A stretch of DNA of 64,000 nucleotides from Echinococcus granulosus. Taxonomy: Eukaryota > Platyhelminthes > Cestoda > Cyclophyllidea > Taeniidae. The translations under genes were made by a program, and so were the position numbers. Shown here in pieces: positions 49,161 to 62,072 of this stretch (positions are counted from its first letter, which is position 1; the number at the start of each line of letters is the position of its first letter). The notes beneath the pieces are model-generated. The model worked only from the letters and a program-made list of their open reading frames with translations, did not search any database and was not told the DNA's origin. The stretch spans positions 1,257,898 through 1,321,897 of the forward strand of contig NW_020170385.1 in the NCBI RefSeq assembly GCF_000524195.1. The letters are read 5' to 3'.

Positions 49161-52100
49161 AGAGAACTGTGCTGACGGTAAATTGCTATGCGGTTAACTG
49201 ACCACATAGCTCATTTCAACACAACCCAATGCTTGAAGGTACACTTTAATGTCAGCCCAGCTTACATGGAGCCCCATATGCAGCCTGCAGAGGTCTTCAG
49301 CACTATCTCTTACCTCTTGGTGTAAGGGCAACTATAGTAAGGATAGACCATAAAACAATGTCGGGCATTTGTCGACTCTTGGTTGAGAGTCAGACACCTA
49401 CCTGTAGGCGTACCGCAACGGCACATCGTAGTTACTTATCACTTACTCGAGTGTATGAGTCTGTGACCTTCCAACCTTGCCAACCGCAGGCTGGTGTATG
49501 CAGTGTGGTTGGATGAGTCAGTTGTATATCGGCAAGGCTATGGATAACAGCAAGCGCGGGCGCCCCCATTCCAGCGTGTGCATGCGGTTCTTCTCTTGTT
49601 ACTTGGTATCACATGCTTTCCTCGCGGTGAATTTTTGCAAAGGCACCGTAATCATCAGGAAACAATGATAGCTTAGACCTGAATGTGTTCTTGAAACGCA
49701 AAAACCAACGCGCATACATCATTCAAGATTTACGCACTTGTAAATCAGTATGACGGCTGATATTGCTGCCTCGTGTAAATGTCAGCCATTAATTATGGGT
49801 CGGGATCCCCTCTTCGTGATGTTTACCATTGTAATTGGGGAAGTTGAATTTACTGTGGTGAACCTATCTCCATTAGGGAGGCAGATTGATGTGAATGGAT
49901 GAGATTGGGAATGATAAGTGTGTGCAAGCCCAGCGCACTACGTTAAAATAGTGATGGAAGGCATGATCTTTAAATGAATGCCAATGAGCGATAAGCAAAC
50001 AGAAATCATTTGACTTCTATGATTTCCAGGGCGATGTGGAGCCAAGCGTGTCCTAAAGTCAAATGTCAACACACGAGCATTAAAACACACAGTTTTATCA
50101 GTAATCGTTTTAAAAGAGAAAACCTGGGTGTATGTAGCTGTGAAATTGATGAGTCCTTGTTTCTATGCCCAGGTTGCGCCCGAAGGAAGTAATTATGCAA
50201 ATTGGGCAACATGGTATTCCGGTATGGAAAATAAATTAACCTCAAAGGTAACTAATACTATTCCCAGTCAACAAATGCTCTAATTGTTACATCTGCCCAT
50301 TAGCCACAATTGATGCTACCATCCGTTAGATGATATTAAGTGTTGACAAGATCAAGTAAGCGCTCTAGGTGCTTACCTAATTAATTCCATCACTCTTTAT
50401 AAAGATACCGTTTGACCAGTGTGAGTTAGCTGAATGTAATTCAGCAAATGGTGTCCTGACATCTGTATTCCGCAGGCACGTAAGAACTGCCTAAATGAAT
50501 TTGTCAGGGTCGTTTAATAGCTATATAGGCTTTGCTCAAAGTTCCTGACTGGGAGTTTGTCATTACTTCACATGAACTAGTAATTTACGGTTGTGTCATC
50601 TGTGTACATTCGAAAAAACACATTGTTGGCAGAAATAATCCCCAATGTTTTTTTAACAAGACTTTCCGGTGATTGATTTTAATCATTCTTCAACCATTTT
50701 TGACGCTTGTAAGCACATAAACTTCAAGGGGATAACAATTGCATTACATAAAATCAAAATTCAACTTTCGGTTACAGTGGGAATAGCACTTTGCTGATTT
50801 ACTAAAAGTAATGAAATCAGTTACGATTTCATTACCTGCTCATAAGCGTATAATAAAATTTGCAGGTTCCTTAAATTCGATCGTTATCGTTCCCTTTTAT
50901 GATGCTGACAAATCATTGTAAGGCCAGTAGTGATAACCTCTGTAAGTCCCCTTAAGATTTGTGGTTAAGATATCAATTAGAAGATAGCAAATAAATACAA
51001 ATATATAAAAGTCACCCAGGAATAATAATTAACACACGGGAATCGACCAGTAGCATTGCGATACACAACATTAGCTAACTGTTAATGGGTAATCATTGTG
51101 GTAAAACCATTAACCAATTGATAAAATTATAATTTCCACTCAGGCCTGGTGATTATGTGATGTAAAACAAAAGTGTCACCAATGGATCATCTTCATTTGT
51201 AGCTTGCAAAGCGTCATTTGAACGAACCGCTAGATTTGACGTTTCTTTCGTCGACGTAATATATTAAATGGGATAAATGCAGCGCTATGGAAACATATGG
51301 TGAACTGAAATGCTTCCAAGGGTGCCATTTTTATGAATCCATTGCCGTCTTTAAAAGTGAGTTGAAATTCGACCAGCTAAGTACGCCCTTTTGGGCGATT
51401 ATGGAATTATAACCAAAATCCAGACAATGTAAAAAGACTTGCATAAATAGCCACGTAACTCCCCATTCTCAATGCGAAATTCAGGTCAAATATAAGAAAA
51501 CCTGGAAATATGACCATCCAAATTAAACTTTCAGCGTATTATCCCCTGGTATGAAAAAAAAACCAGCAGGATCATTTTTGAAGAAATTAGGCTTTTTTTC
51601 CCTTAAACACATTTTAGTTGAAGTTCAAGCAAATAGCACCCATAATACTATTCATTGATTGTCAGGTATGAATGCTGATGCACCGTCAATAATAAAGGAA
51701 ATAAAAGAGACAATGCGACGTCAAAAGATAACCATCACACGACTTCATCTCCAAGATAGTAAGGGAACCTTGTGAAAAAATCCATTCGCTGTTTTTCATT
51801 CACAAATATGAATATCTGATCCCTATAATGCACAATTGGAGTACCTTTGATTTCTCACTCTCTGGTTCAATTCGTAGTATTTACGCCGCAACGGTCACAT
51901 TGCGCTTGTCGTTATTCATTTTGCAGTCATTTTCATTCACCACAAACCCAGTTGTTGATATCTGGAATGGTCAAAAACATCATCCACGAATATCAGTTAA
52001 TAAATCGCCCAATTTGAAGTCATTTTACTCGACTTATTTAAGTAAACAATGCCTTGAATTGTTGCTGATAGTCAGACAGCATAAATGGTTAATAATTCTG

Positions 52101-52211
52101 ATAACTAAAAACCGAATTTACTGTACAAAAAAAATAAAAACAATGACTGAACTCGTTCAGATGTGACTTCTCACCAAACAAAATATTGCTATCGGAAATG
52201 GGGCAACGTAT
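49161..52211. other. Gene-free spacer, 3 kb
   Basis: GC-richer to about 49640 and AT-rich after. No coding or RNA gene supported; a 112-codon open frame at 51828-52166 (+) has no recognisable feature. Confidence 0.5.
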
Positions 52212-52441
52212 TTATTGGCAGACCATTGTTACTTGGACTACCTTTCGCACCACAGCGGTCGTACAACCAACATTAAGCAGTTCTGTTGAAAACCGGGTCA
52301 AATCTCCGCAAATTTGAGGCCGCTGACAAGTCCATAATTTTCTACAAACCCGTTCATCATGATTTGCATCTAGATGGTTAACTTTTGATCGCAGAAGCCG
52401 CTGTGGAAGTGGAAGAAAATGTGAAATTATTCCTCTAAACA
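52212..52441 (-). CDS. Orphan candidate terminal exon, cysteine-containing
   Basis: On the - strand a good acceptor, CTTCTGCACGCAG at about 52442, opens a frame of some 75 codons that ends at a TAA overlapping an AATAAA hexamer. The translation has four cysteines in VCRKLWTCQRPQICGD...VGC. I do not recognise it. Spacing does not fit insulin-family chains. No upstream partner exon was found, so it may be chance or a gene fragment. Confidence 0.25.
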
Positions 52442-53265
52442 CCTGCGTGCAGAAGCCCACGAGAATAATTCAACAAGTGATGAAGCCGCAATTTTGTAAC
52501 TACGTAACTTATTTTCTTTAGTGAAATTTTTTATTTTAGAATGCAATTTTAAAAATAAATTCAAATGGAAATAAAACCCTCGGATTACAAGAACTCTGTA
52601 ATGTCCTCGATCAGGTTGGTGTAGGTACGATTCCTCTTAAATAGTGTAACTGCCAACACTTTATGTGTTATGAATATATAATGAAAAAGTACGATTCATC
52701 TACAAATTTTTCATGCTCCAAAATATTTGATTTTAAACCTTCCTCTCTGTAAAATAATACCCAAAATAACAATCCTCTAATGCGAGATAAATTTACCAGT
52801 TCAAATCAAAATGAACAACGCTGGATGCAACAGTAATTAACTTGTGCAGCACACTATCCCCATCAAAACAGATAGTTAATTGAAGGCACAATAATAAGCA
52901 GGCATTTCAAAAGTATGACAAGTGGACCGAAACTCACAATTCAGCACATATATTTGAACGAATGCAATCTGTGTTAGGAGAAAGTAGCTTAAGCTGAACA
53001 GCATTTTTTTAAATGTGCAGGGACGAATGCATATGTACTGAAATAAGTTAATAAATCAGAGTACCAGGAACTGAGTACAGCAATGTTTAAAAAAGATCTT
53101 GCCTTTTTCCAAATAGTTTATCGATGAGTATTTTATGGTGAGGAAAAGAACAGCCTATATTCCTTAAAGAAACTGTTTTGCACTAGATTAAATATTATAT
53201 TCACTGATTATCCGAGAGCACAAATTGAAAGGTAAGCTTCTAATACAACATTGCACGGTGTTAAC

Positions 53266-53464
53266 TTTCCTTCCTGAGTTCCACGAAAACGGAGAGCTTC
53301 TATTGGCTGCTTTGCATTCCGTGAAGGGTGCGGCAGTCTGGGAAGATGGCTTTGTGCCAAGTTTGCAAATGCTATGGCAGCCGGAATCAGGATGGCTGCC
53401 TACTGTCACCCGATTGGCCGAGCAAATGCGGCGGGTTGATTACATTAAAAAATTTGAGGGCTAA
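53266..53464 (+). CDS. Orphan candidate exon, unknown protein
   Basis: A GC-richer island on + whose frame runs to a stop at 53462-53464. The translation includes GAAVWEDGFVPSLQMLW and WLPTVTRLAEQMRRVDYIKKF, with codon use unlike the AT-rich surroundings. An acceptor-like TTTCCTTCCTGAG sits at its left side. The opposite strand is also open, so direction is not fully fixed. It could be the last exon of a longer gene or a captured fragment; I name no function. Confidence 0.35.
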
Positions 53465-56400
53465 GTAGCACTTACAGGCAAGGTAAACTTAACGTCTTAG
53501 GAAGCTCTTAAGCTGTTTAGTCTAGATGGATTAACTAGTTTTAGATCTTATTTATCGAAGGATCTCTTTGCGTCAAAAGGCAGAAAGTTTTATTGGTAGT
53601 TAAGATGGCTTCGTATTGAAGTCTGTCATAGTCTACCACCATAAACTACTTCTAAAATGCTAATGAATATATGAGGTGATCAAACTTATTGCAGAGAAAT
53701 AATGAGGATAAATATGCAATTTCAAATAAATGAGCAAATATAGTGCTTCTGAAGGTTACTTTAAATGCTTTTTTAAAGTTTTAATGCAAGTCTGAAAGGA
53801 GATACGTGAAGCTTAAATGTCTTTGGCCTTCTTGCTTTCTTTCATCCATAGAGTAAACGAATTGCGTTCGTCTACTAAATTAAGGGTAGTCCCGCAAGAA
53901 ACTTTATGTGCCAACCAGCCACAGCTTATCACATTCTCATTTTCGATGGGAAACGCTGGAGCTTAACAAAAGTGGGCCTTAAAATTGGCATTTTAAATAA
54001 TATTTTTATATACGTAACAAGATGAGGTACTAAACACCATAGCATTATGTTAAAGTTAAATGAATGCTGACACGTGCTTCCGTTTATTTACAAGGAAACG
54101 AGGGTTGCTCTGCATCTTGTTAGCATGATAATTTCTGGAAAAGATATTTACTGGATATGCAAGGTAGTTTGAGAGATATTGCGGGAGGAGGAGGATCGAT
54201 TCGCATACCCAAAGATGTCCAACTTCTTGTAAGTGACAAATAAACATACTTGAGCCTTCTCAGAGTTAACTCATAAAATTCATTTCTGAGTTTTTACAAT
54301 GGTTTGCACACCTAATTTTATAAATATTCAGGAGTCTACACTCTTTTTTATTCCCTAAGGCTAACTTACCGTTATTTGGTGTAATCTTTTATTGCTCGAA
54401 GTCTGACTGATGTAATGAAAATATGAAAATGTTATTCAAGATTATTTATGGCTGTAACTAAGGCCACAAATTAAAATAAAATATTTATTCACTCCTTACT
54501 GTTAGACAAAATCAGCCAATAATAGTTCGATGCCGCTCAACTTAAGAACGCGGTTGACATTTTTGCACCACAGGAAAATATTAATATCCAATCATGGAGA
54601 AATTGGACTAGGCTTACCAATATAAATAGTAATTTTACGTCTTTTTGAATAATATAAGACTGAATTTTGGTAGCGGACGAAGACTCGGATTAATTTGGCA
54701 CGCTATTTTACAATAAAGTTTGCAAATCCCTCAGAGTTTCTCAAGCAAAGAAGAACGGTACTTGAAAGCGGATAATGGTAGCCCATCACCTTGATGTTAT
54801 TGTTTTTTCAAACCCAGTAGATTCATACTTAAATTGTCTACAGTTTCTGCAATTAGCTTACATTTACTCAAATGCGTATGGCACCGAATTCGCGTGTTCT
54901 ACTCAGGAGTTTTCAAATTACCTACTGGTGTCTGTTTAAGTGAGCAAGTTAGAGACGTAAGGCATCAAGAGCACCTAACGATTGCTCGCGAATAGAGCTA
55001 TGCAGGTTTCGGTCGCCAAGGTAACAATGGCTACCATAGCAACATAAACTAGGCAGAATTGGTACCAGTAAGAATAAAAAAATAATTGCACTGATTGTTT
55101 TTGGAGATAAAGTTGGTTGTTCGAGTACTCGTATTTACCTGGGCCACTGGTGAGCGCACCAGAAACCTAGATATCATTCAAAATTTTAGAGTTGTAATGT
55201 TTTAGCTTATTCTGTACTAAATTAGAATATTCTTTCTAAAATAACCTTTAAAGAATTAGGGCTTTGGCTAGCGCAACAATTTTATTGTTAACCGAATGAC
55301 CAACTTGTAGATTTTTATTAACTTATATTAAGGACGAATATTGATGATTTATTAAGAAAAGCAATTAGCATAAATTTTGGACTTATATTAGTGGATGTGT
55401 AACTAAGGGATCATCCATATTCTTACGAAACATTGATTAAAGGCCTCAAAACAATGAATGAGATGGTGGCTTAATGTTCGCATAAATATTATACGCCGAT
55501 TATTTAGAGCCGTAAATTTGTAAGCAAATAGCAATCGACTCAACTTGGGATGAGAAAGTTATAAGTCTGCTTTGTTTAGGAGGTTGATTGGGCTTATTTT
55601 GATTACAACACCAAGGTTTACGGTCAACCAACTGCAGGCGAAATTGACAATAGTACTACTAACCGTTGAAAGTAGAACTAAAATTTTGCCACATGGATAT
55701 ACACAGCAAAACGTTGTAAAAATGAAGTAGATGGTATCCTACTGACTGGAAATGGCACAAACTAAGCTATACTAGAATTATCAGCACATCTAATTATTGT
55801 CTTACTATGAAATCCTTAATTATTTGTTGGCTTTGAATGAGCCTTGTGTATAACTGCCGAATCCCCAGAGCCACCCTGAGCATAATACTTTTGCTTATCC
55901 TCCCTGTAAATGAAATGATTTTTTCTGCCTCACTAGATTACTATATCCCAACCATGATAAATCCACAGATTATAAGGTTATAAATGAGGCTTTTGTCCCT
56001 CAAATATTCAACCATTCAGTTTGATTAAATAATGACCATAGATATGCGAAAAAGACATTCAAGAGTGGTCATTGTTAGCTCACGGCTTAAGCGTATAATA
56101 GATGCAACTTTGAAAAAGGTCAAATTTTATTAATTTCACAATGGGAGTGCAATGAAGGTTGGATAGTTTGCGATGTTTTTAAATGTGTATTTTAATAAAT
56201 AAAGCCATTGCGGATGCTTGTATCTTTTAATCCGACAGTGAAATGCTCATTAGGCACAGGTTTTAGGGCGTATTATCTACAGAAATTCAAAAATTCCAGA
56301 GTCCGTTTCGAGTTACATGTGATTTTTCTGGTTTTCTTATGAATTTCAGGTGATGTGCGCTTTTCCCCAGATTTATCACCACACAACAGCAACCTGCCCG

Positions 56401-56472
56401 ATTCGATTTCCATTTCGCCTATAAAAGGGATGAATTAATTGGTACAAATGCTCGCTCACAAACTCGAGAAAT
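53465..56472. other. Gene-free spacer, 3 kb
   Basis: AT-rich throughout. AATAAA occurs near 53723, which could serve the orphan exon to its left. Near 56350 an acceptor-like CTTATGAATTTCAG precedes the next gene. Nothing else seen. Confidence 0.55.
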
Positions 56473-56473
56473 A

Positions 56474-57259
56474 ATGCCAAGCTTCTACAAGAAAACTCCC
56501 GAATTGGAAGCTGAGGTGGATCTCGTTTACCGGACGCCTTTGCCTGCACCATATTCGGATGAAGAAATTCGGCATCTTCTGGATAAAATCACATCAAGCA
56601 CACGTGTTGACCCATTGACACTTCAAGTCACAAGGAAAAGGGTGATTTTTCGAAAATCTACAGACAAGAAGCCCACTGCTACATTTAACCGAAAAAATCT
56701 AGTTAATTTTAATCAAATGTCCGAGTCAGACTGCATTATTATGGCACGTAAGCTTAAAAGAAGGAAGCAAGAACTTCTGCTTATTCGCTTTATCGAGCCT
56801 AATGGACTGGAAAGATTCCGAAACATTTTCAATTGCTATGCAACCAACCGAATGCCAAGAGAGCCTTCACTGCCACCTCAACAATCTATGCAGGAGGTCT
56901 CTGCCATTCAGTGTCAGGCGACAGGCGAGCTAGAATTGCAAACACCGATGATGAGCTCGAGTGGACCGACGACTTCGGTCTATGTGAAAAAGCAGGTTGT
57001 ACCCAAGGCTATGCGCGAGACGATGCAAAACCGTTCACAGTCGGAGCCTCGTGTCACAAAAAGCCAAGGGAAGCAGGGCTTCAGCAGTCCTGAGTTATAC
57101 GTTGTAAAACGCGTCAAATGCTCCAAGGACGGTGGAAGAAGGGAGGAGTATAGCAGAGTAACTATCTACGATATTACTTCAAAAGCGTCTAGTGACATTT
57201 CGGATTGCTCGTCCGTGTCTCTCACCTATTCTCCACCTCCATCTTCTGCAGCTTCGTAA
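56474..57259 (+). CDS. Unnamed protein with possible PTB/PH-like core, gene A
   Basis: 261 residues in one uninterrupted frame. I do not recognise a named family. Residues about 29-124 look like a compact alpha/beta domain: a helix-like YSDEEIRHLLDKI, strand-like KRVIFR, a basic KLKRRKQELLLIRF, then a terminal amphipathic RFRNIFNCYATN. This pattern and spacing recur in the gene at 61152-62072, suggesting an old duplication. The pattern of strands plus a C-terminal helix is what PTB/PH folds show, but no diagnostic motif confirms it. The tail is Ser/Pro-rich with tyrosines (EEYSRVTIYD), so it could be phosphorylated. The start is set by an in-frame stop some 120 bases upstream and no other Met between. 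An acceptor-like site lies about 89 bases upstream. Confidence 0.8.
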   Translation: MPSFYKKTPELEAEVDLVYRTPLPAPYSDEEIRHLLDKITSSTRVDPLTLQVTRKRVIFRKSTDKKPTATFNRKNLVNFNQMSESDCIIMARKLKRRKQELLLIRFIEPNGLERFRNIFNCYATNRMPREPSLPPQQSMQEVSAIQCQATGELELQTPMMSSSGPTTSVYVKKQVVPKAMRETMQNRSQSEPRVTKSQGKQGFSSPELYVVKRVKCSKDGGRREEYSRVTIYDITSKASSDISDCSSVSLTYSPPPSSAAS

Positions 57260-60200
57260 GGGTTACCGTCTCGGACACGATTTTATGGGTTATCATATTC
57301 GGTTTTAGTTGTACCGGATTTTCTGTAGCGACGAGATTGAAATCTAGTTCCAATGCTTGAATAAGATGTTATATGTAACGTTAACTTATTGACTATTAAC
57401 TTTCCTTTGGTTCACGTGGATAATTTGATGGCGAAAATTAGAAATATTTTGAATAGCAAAATCTGTCATATTTTCCATTTATTAAGAGTAAATATTATCA
57501 TTCTTGGAACTGCAGCACAAGGATTTAAAAAAATGTAGTCATTGGCAAGAAGGATAATTATAAGTGATCAGTTAGGAAGAATAAAAGTAAAATAGTGAGA
57601 AATAACCCCTTAAAATAAACAAAATGGCGAGTAAAAATATGAATCCAAAAATAACTTGGCATTCATTCAAAAAAGTCAGAAATAAAGTCCCTTAGCTGTA
57701 ACAATGATGAACCGATAAACTTTGCTGAAAGTCTGAACAGGCAGTGTTAGTGGATAAACAGGAGTAACTGCACTGTCTTTACCTTTTACATTAAGACAAG
57801 GGAACTCTTCCTACTGGTGCGAGAAAAGACCAGAAGAAAAAATTAAAGCGAGAAGATGTACTCATGGGAGAGGTTGCATTCCGAGCAATCTGTTGAAATA
57901 CCTTGTTTCAAAAGTCAGATAGGGACGATGGCCATTGAAATGGTGAATGAAATACGATGATGTGACGTCGCCTCCCAAAATGCTCATTCAAAAATCCTAC
58001 TATTACCTTTCTTTAATCAAAATGTGCAGAATCAACAACAAATTTTTAAACAACTTCTCACTCAAAGGTATTTTAAGGAAAAATTTTGATTGTACAGCAA
58101 CGTTTAAAGTTGAAAATATCAATTGAGGTTAGCTAAAAAAAGGGGTCCTCCATTCACATGAGAATATAGGTTAGGTGACCCACGGTCGTTCGGCGACAAT
58201 ATCATTTTAAATTTTATTTTTCACGCTACACAATGCTATTTTTCCTAATGATTTTGAAGAAATATAACCTAAAAATGCATGTCTACCCTTATCATATCTA
58301 TGCCATGGACATCACTATTAGCTGTGGTTTATTAGCCCAAGGAATAATTTTATTTTCTTACCGACAATTCTGTTTTCGAATGAGATTTATCAAGTTAAGC
58401 ACTCTCTGTACTTTGATTCGTGTTAGCTACATTCACTTTGACTCACAAGTGTGGGTGGAATCACTGACTGAATTCGCACCGAATCGCCTTTTAATGGTGT
58501 GAGGGGCACTTAGATTTGAATGAATGGCTCACTATCTCGTCTTTCCGATGTTATTAATAAGCCGAATTTACCACTTATGCACGACCATGCGATACATGTA
58601 TATATATGCATGTGTGGGTACACATAACATTCTGCCAAACTAAATACAGTCATTAAACAGAAAATAACTAAGAAATCTGCTAACCTTCTAAACAACCACG
58701 ACATGTTTTTAAAGGGTTTAAGGCAGTCGATAAGGAAGCCACCACGTTGATTTACACCGAACTTTTATGATAGCTTACTACTTACTTAAATTTAAAAATT
58801 CAGGTATATTCTGTAAAAGTGATTCTAATGCAAAATTTGTGTGGCTCTTTGAAAATCAGTCAATGGCAGAGCATTTCAACGACAAAAGGTAATTACTTTA
58901 TAGCCTAATTCAGTATTGTGCCCAATTGCCACATGTAAGTGGATCAGAATTATTGAGTCCGAGTGAATGCTTAAAGCTAATGTATGATAATAGCTTTGTC
59001 CTATGGCGAACTTGCAGGGGCCACATTTGTTTAGCGAGAATGTTTGCTACTGGAACAGGGTTTCAACACTTCATCATAACGACACTTTGAATTTGTTACA
59101 TTTATGGTTCATGTCGTTTATGTGCAACGTTGTAACATTAAAAAATAGAGCCTGACTTGGAATTCTGTAAATTTTTCAAACAAACAAGTTAGCAACACAA
59201 TTTATCTTTCTAAAGTCAAGGGAATGCTCTGGTTACCTTACGATCCCTTAATTTCTATGGTACATGCTACTAAGTTTTCAAGACAAATAAGTCAAACCAC
59301 TCATAGTTCTTTAGTCAATTACACAATCTTTGCTGGAGCTGTTACCACAAAGGATTTATAGAATTTTGGTTAGCATTTGTGTCACTGATTCTTCTCATAG
59401 AACAGCACTATGATTCTTAGGTATTTATAAATCCTCGCTGGTGGCATAGACACAATTCCACTTACGGTTCTCATACATTTCAATCTTCAGTGGCATACAG
59501 CATAATTTTCTCAAGGGAGTTACCTCAGATGAATGCAGCACGTAGAGTGGTAGAACTCGAAGTTGGCGTAGAGGTTGCACATAAGGCATCTGTCGTATTT
59601 CTGCTACCTCAGAAATGCTAAACGAGTCGGTTCACCAAAAAATAATAAATGGCATAGGCGATTGGTTGCATGAAACACAAAGTAGGTTTTTTGCAACCTA
59701 TTGAGTGTTAGCAACATCACCTATGACTTGTCTTATTGTGGAACACCTATTCCACTTAAGACATTTCTTTTCACACCTGTTAGTCCGCTTGATTTAAATT
59801 TTTGGATGACAGCATAAAAGAGTAAAAGTGTCATCGATAATTGCATCTTCTGCCGATCTGCACTTTAGATTCGAATCACTTTGCTGAAACGTGCCAGACT
59901 ATTTGTACCCTCATTAGATTCCAACCGTCTAAAACAGACAAAAGGTAATTTAACTACAATGAGTTTCTGAGAACGTAATATACCTAAAAATAAGACTATC
60001 TTGAGTCATGATATCATTTTGGGCCTTATGAATTCTGTATAGTTTACATTCTTCAGGTTGTTTACATTTTGCTATTTCGAATGGTTAACTATTTGCTTCT
60101 ATTCAACCCATTAGCTATGCAGTTTTTTGAAAAAGTACTTTGTGAATTACGTGTTAATAACAAATGATAGGCATTATATGAATTAAATAAGCTTATGGCG

Positions 60201-61151
60201 TTAAATTTAAAGATTATGTTGAGGTGGTATAGATATGCAAGCAGTAGTCAAGGGAGCTTGTGTTTCATCTGCAATCAATGAAGTTAATCAGGAGTTGCAC
60301 ACGCTTTTCACATGAAGGAATGAAGTACAAAATTCAAAAGAATATTCCATCTGAGTGGCACGAGCTGATTATATCGAAAATGAGACAATGTCATTCAACC
60401 AGATGCAATGAATGAACACTTTTACAGAATTGCTACTTATCTCCTAATCCTGTTGGGAGAACCAGGAACCACTAACGGAAGTAAAGATGGTAGATTTTGG
60501 TAATTTAATGAATGAATTACGCATTACGGATCAAATCACAGGTGATTGCCTTGCATTTTTATGCACTTTTATCCCATATATCAGCGGAGGTAGCTTCTGT
60601 GAAAAGATGCAAAGAAAAGGACGTTGTATATTATGGCTGTTTAAATTATCCCTTTAGAGCTCCAGGTGGAGATTTGGAATACATAAATTAAGTAAATTAA
60701 TCTGTCTCCCTATTATAAGACAAAGACATTATTGAAAACCATCAAATATATTCTAAAGAGTGTTGCAATTTCCAGCGTTGGTCGAAGACGTCATTTCAGA
60801 ACCGGAAAGAACCCACATCTAATGCCTTGAATGTATGCAATAAATTCACGACTTTTGTTTGAATCAAAGCGTTAAATGTTGCATGCCCATGTACATCGAT
60901 CAATTTATCTCTGCATTAATTGATGGAGTTATTTTGTTATCAGCTAACTGTCAAATGACCATTTCATGTTTTAATGTAAGGCAAATTGAATATACATCTG
61001 ATACCTTTCAATGGAAAGCATCAGAGAGAACTTGAGATTCGGTTACGCAGTGCGTAATTATTATACGCCTAATTTAAACAACCATTAATTACATAAAATA
61101 GACAATATTCGTACAGTTGCATGTAATGTCTTCAAATAAGTGTGCGTGATA
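57260..61151. other. Spacer between the two convergent unnamed genes, 3.9 kb
   Basis: AT-rich. AATAAA at 57580-57585 and 57614-57619 could end gene A. An 89-codon open frame at 58233-58502 (+) looks like chance. No RNA gene or repeat recognised. Confidence 0.6.
57580..57585 (+). terminator. Gene A polyadenylation signal candidate
   Basis: AATAAA about 320 bases after the stop codon, with a second at 57614-57619. Confidence 0.45.
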
Positions 61152-62072
61152 TTAAGAATAGCGGTTTTCATTCTGCATTTGTACGGTGGCTCTCAGCAGT
61201 CGATCGATGTACTGCGACTTGGGTGACATCCTCTCTCCGTAAAACACCGACTCCTTATCACGACAGATACAATCTGAATCTTCTGAATCGTCGCCATAGG
61301 AACTATCGCTTGAGCAAGTAGATCCACTAGAAGCTTGTGTGTTGTGATTTTCTTCCCCTTTGCCACTACGGTAAAAGGTTCTGTTTGGACAGTAATAGGT
61401 GTAGGTCTCCGAAACACGTTTAGATACCCGAATAAGATCAGAACTCAAATCCTTTGTATCACATACAGAGGGGGATAAAGAGGTTGCAAAGTAGGGAGCA
61501 TTTGGAGGTTGGAGAAGCGATGATTTACTATAGCCAGCATTAGATGCATCGGATCTTGGGTGCGAACCCTTATTTTGTGCATTTGTAACATTGTCCTTAA
61601 GTGGAGCCATGGCTAGGGAATTGTTAGCTTGATGAACAATCTTTTCAAATCTTTTTGACATTTGAGGATCAAGCCATGCAAAGAGAGCGGTAAATGACTT
61701 GGCTTTCTTAGATTTGGGGACGTGAAGTAGGAAAGACTGAAGGTCTTCTGGTATCTGAATAATTTGTCCAATAGTGGTATATTCGACCGGTCTCATCTTT
61801 TTACCCTTCTCAGTAGGTTTGAACGTCACCTTCTCGGGGTAAATAGAAGCCATGTAGATTGGGAATCCAGATTTGGATTCCTGTACAGAATGGTAAATAT
61901 TCTTAGCTTCATCCACAGTATAATTTTCCTTTTTCTTATCTTTAATCACCTTTCGAAGCTGGCATTCCGTAGTTATCAGTGGTGCTACGGAGGACACCAA
62001 CTTCTCCTTTTTGGACCCATTTTCCTTTGATTTCTTCGTACCCTCTTTGTCTTGCTTAGTTTGTTTCGTCAT
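61152..62072 (-). CDS. Unnamed protein with possible PTB/PH-like core, gene B
   Basis: 306 residues in one uninterrupted frame, convergent with gene A. The first 27 residues are Lys-rich. A core at about 50-155 follows the same order as gene A: YTVDEAKNIYHSV, EKVTFKP, a hydrophobic-basic centre, SKKAKSFTALFAWLDP, then RFEKIVHQANNS. The tail again shows a KRV...Y...R-Y pattern, then a Ser-rich stretch with acidic residues (SSYGDDSEDSD). I know no function. Sharing of core and tail layout with gene A argues for common ancestry despite low identity. The start ATG at 62072 lies 19 bases after an acceptor-like TTTCTGTCTGCAG. Confidence 0.82.
   Translation of the reverse strand: MTKQTKQDKEGTKKSKENGSKKEKLVSSVAPLITTECQLRKVIKDKKKENYTVDEAKNIYHSVQESKSGFPIYMASIYPEKVTFKPTEKGKKMRPVEYTTIGQIIQIPEDLQSFLLHVPKSKKAKSFTALFAWLDPQMSKRFEKIVHQANNSLAMAPLKDNVTNAQNKGSHPRSDASNAGYSKSSLLQPPNAPYFATSLSPSVCDTKDLSSDLIRVSKRVSETYTYYCPNRTFYRSGKGEENHNTQASSGSTCSSDSSYGDDSEDSDCICRDKESVFYGERMSPKSQYIDRLLRATVQMQNENRYS

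Noticed and set aside
52212..52441. Insulin-like peptide
   Set aside because: Cysteine spacing fits neither the B-chain nor the A-chain pattern and no signal peptide exon was found.
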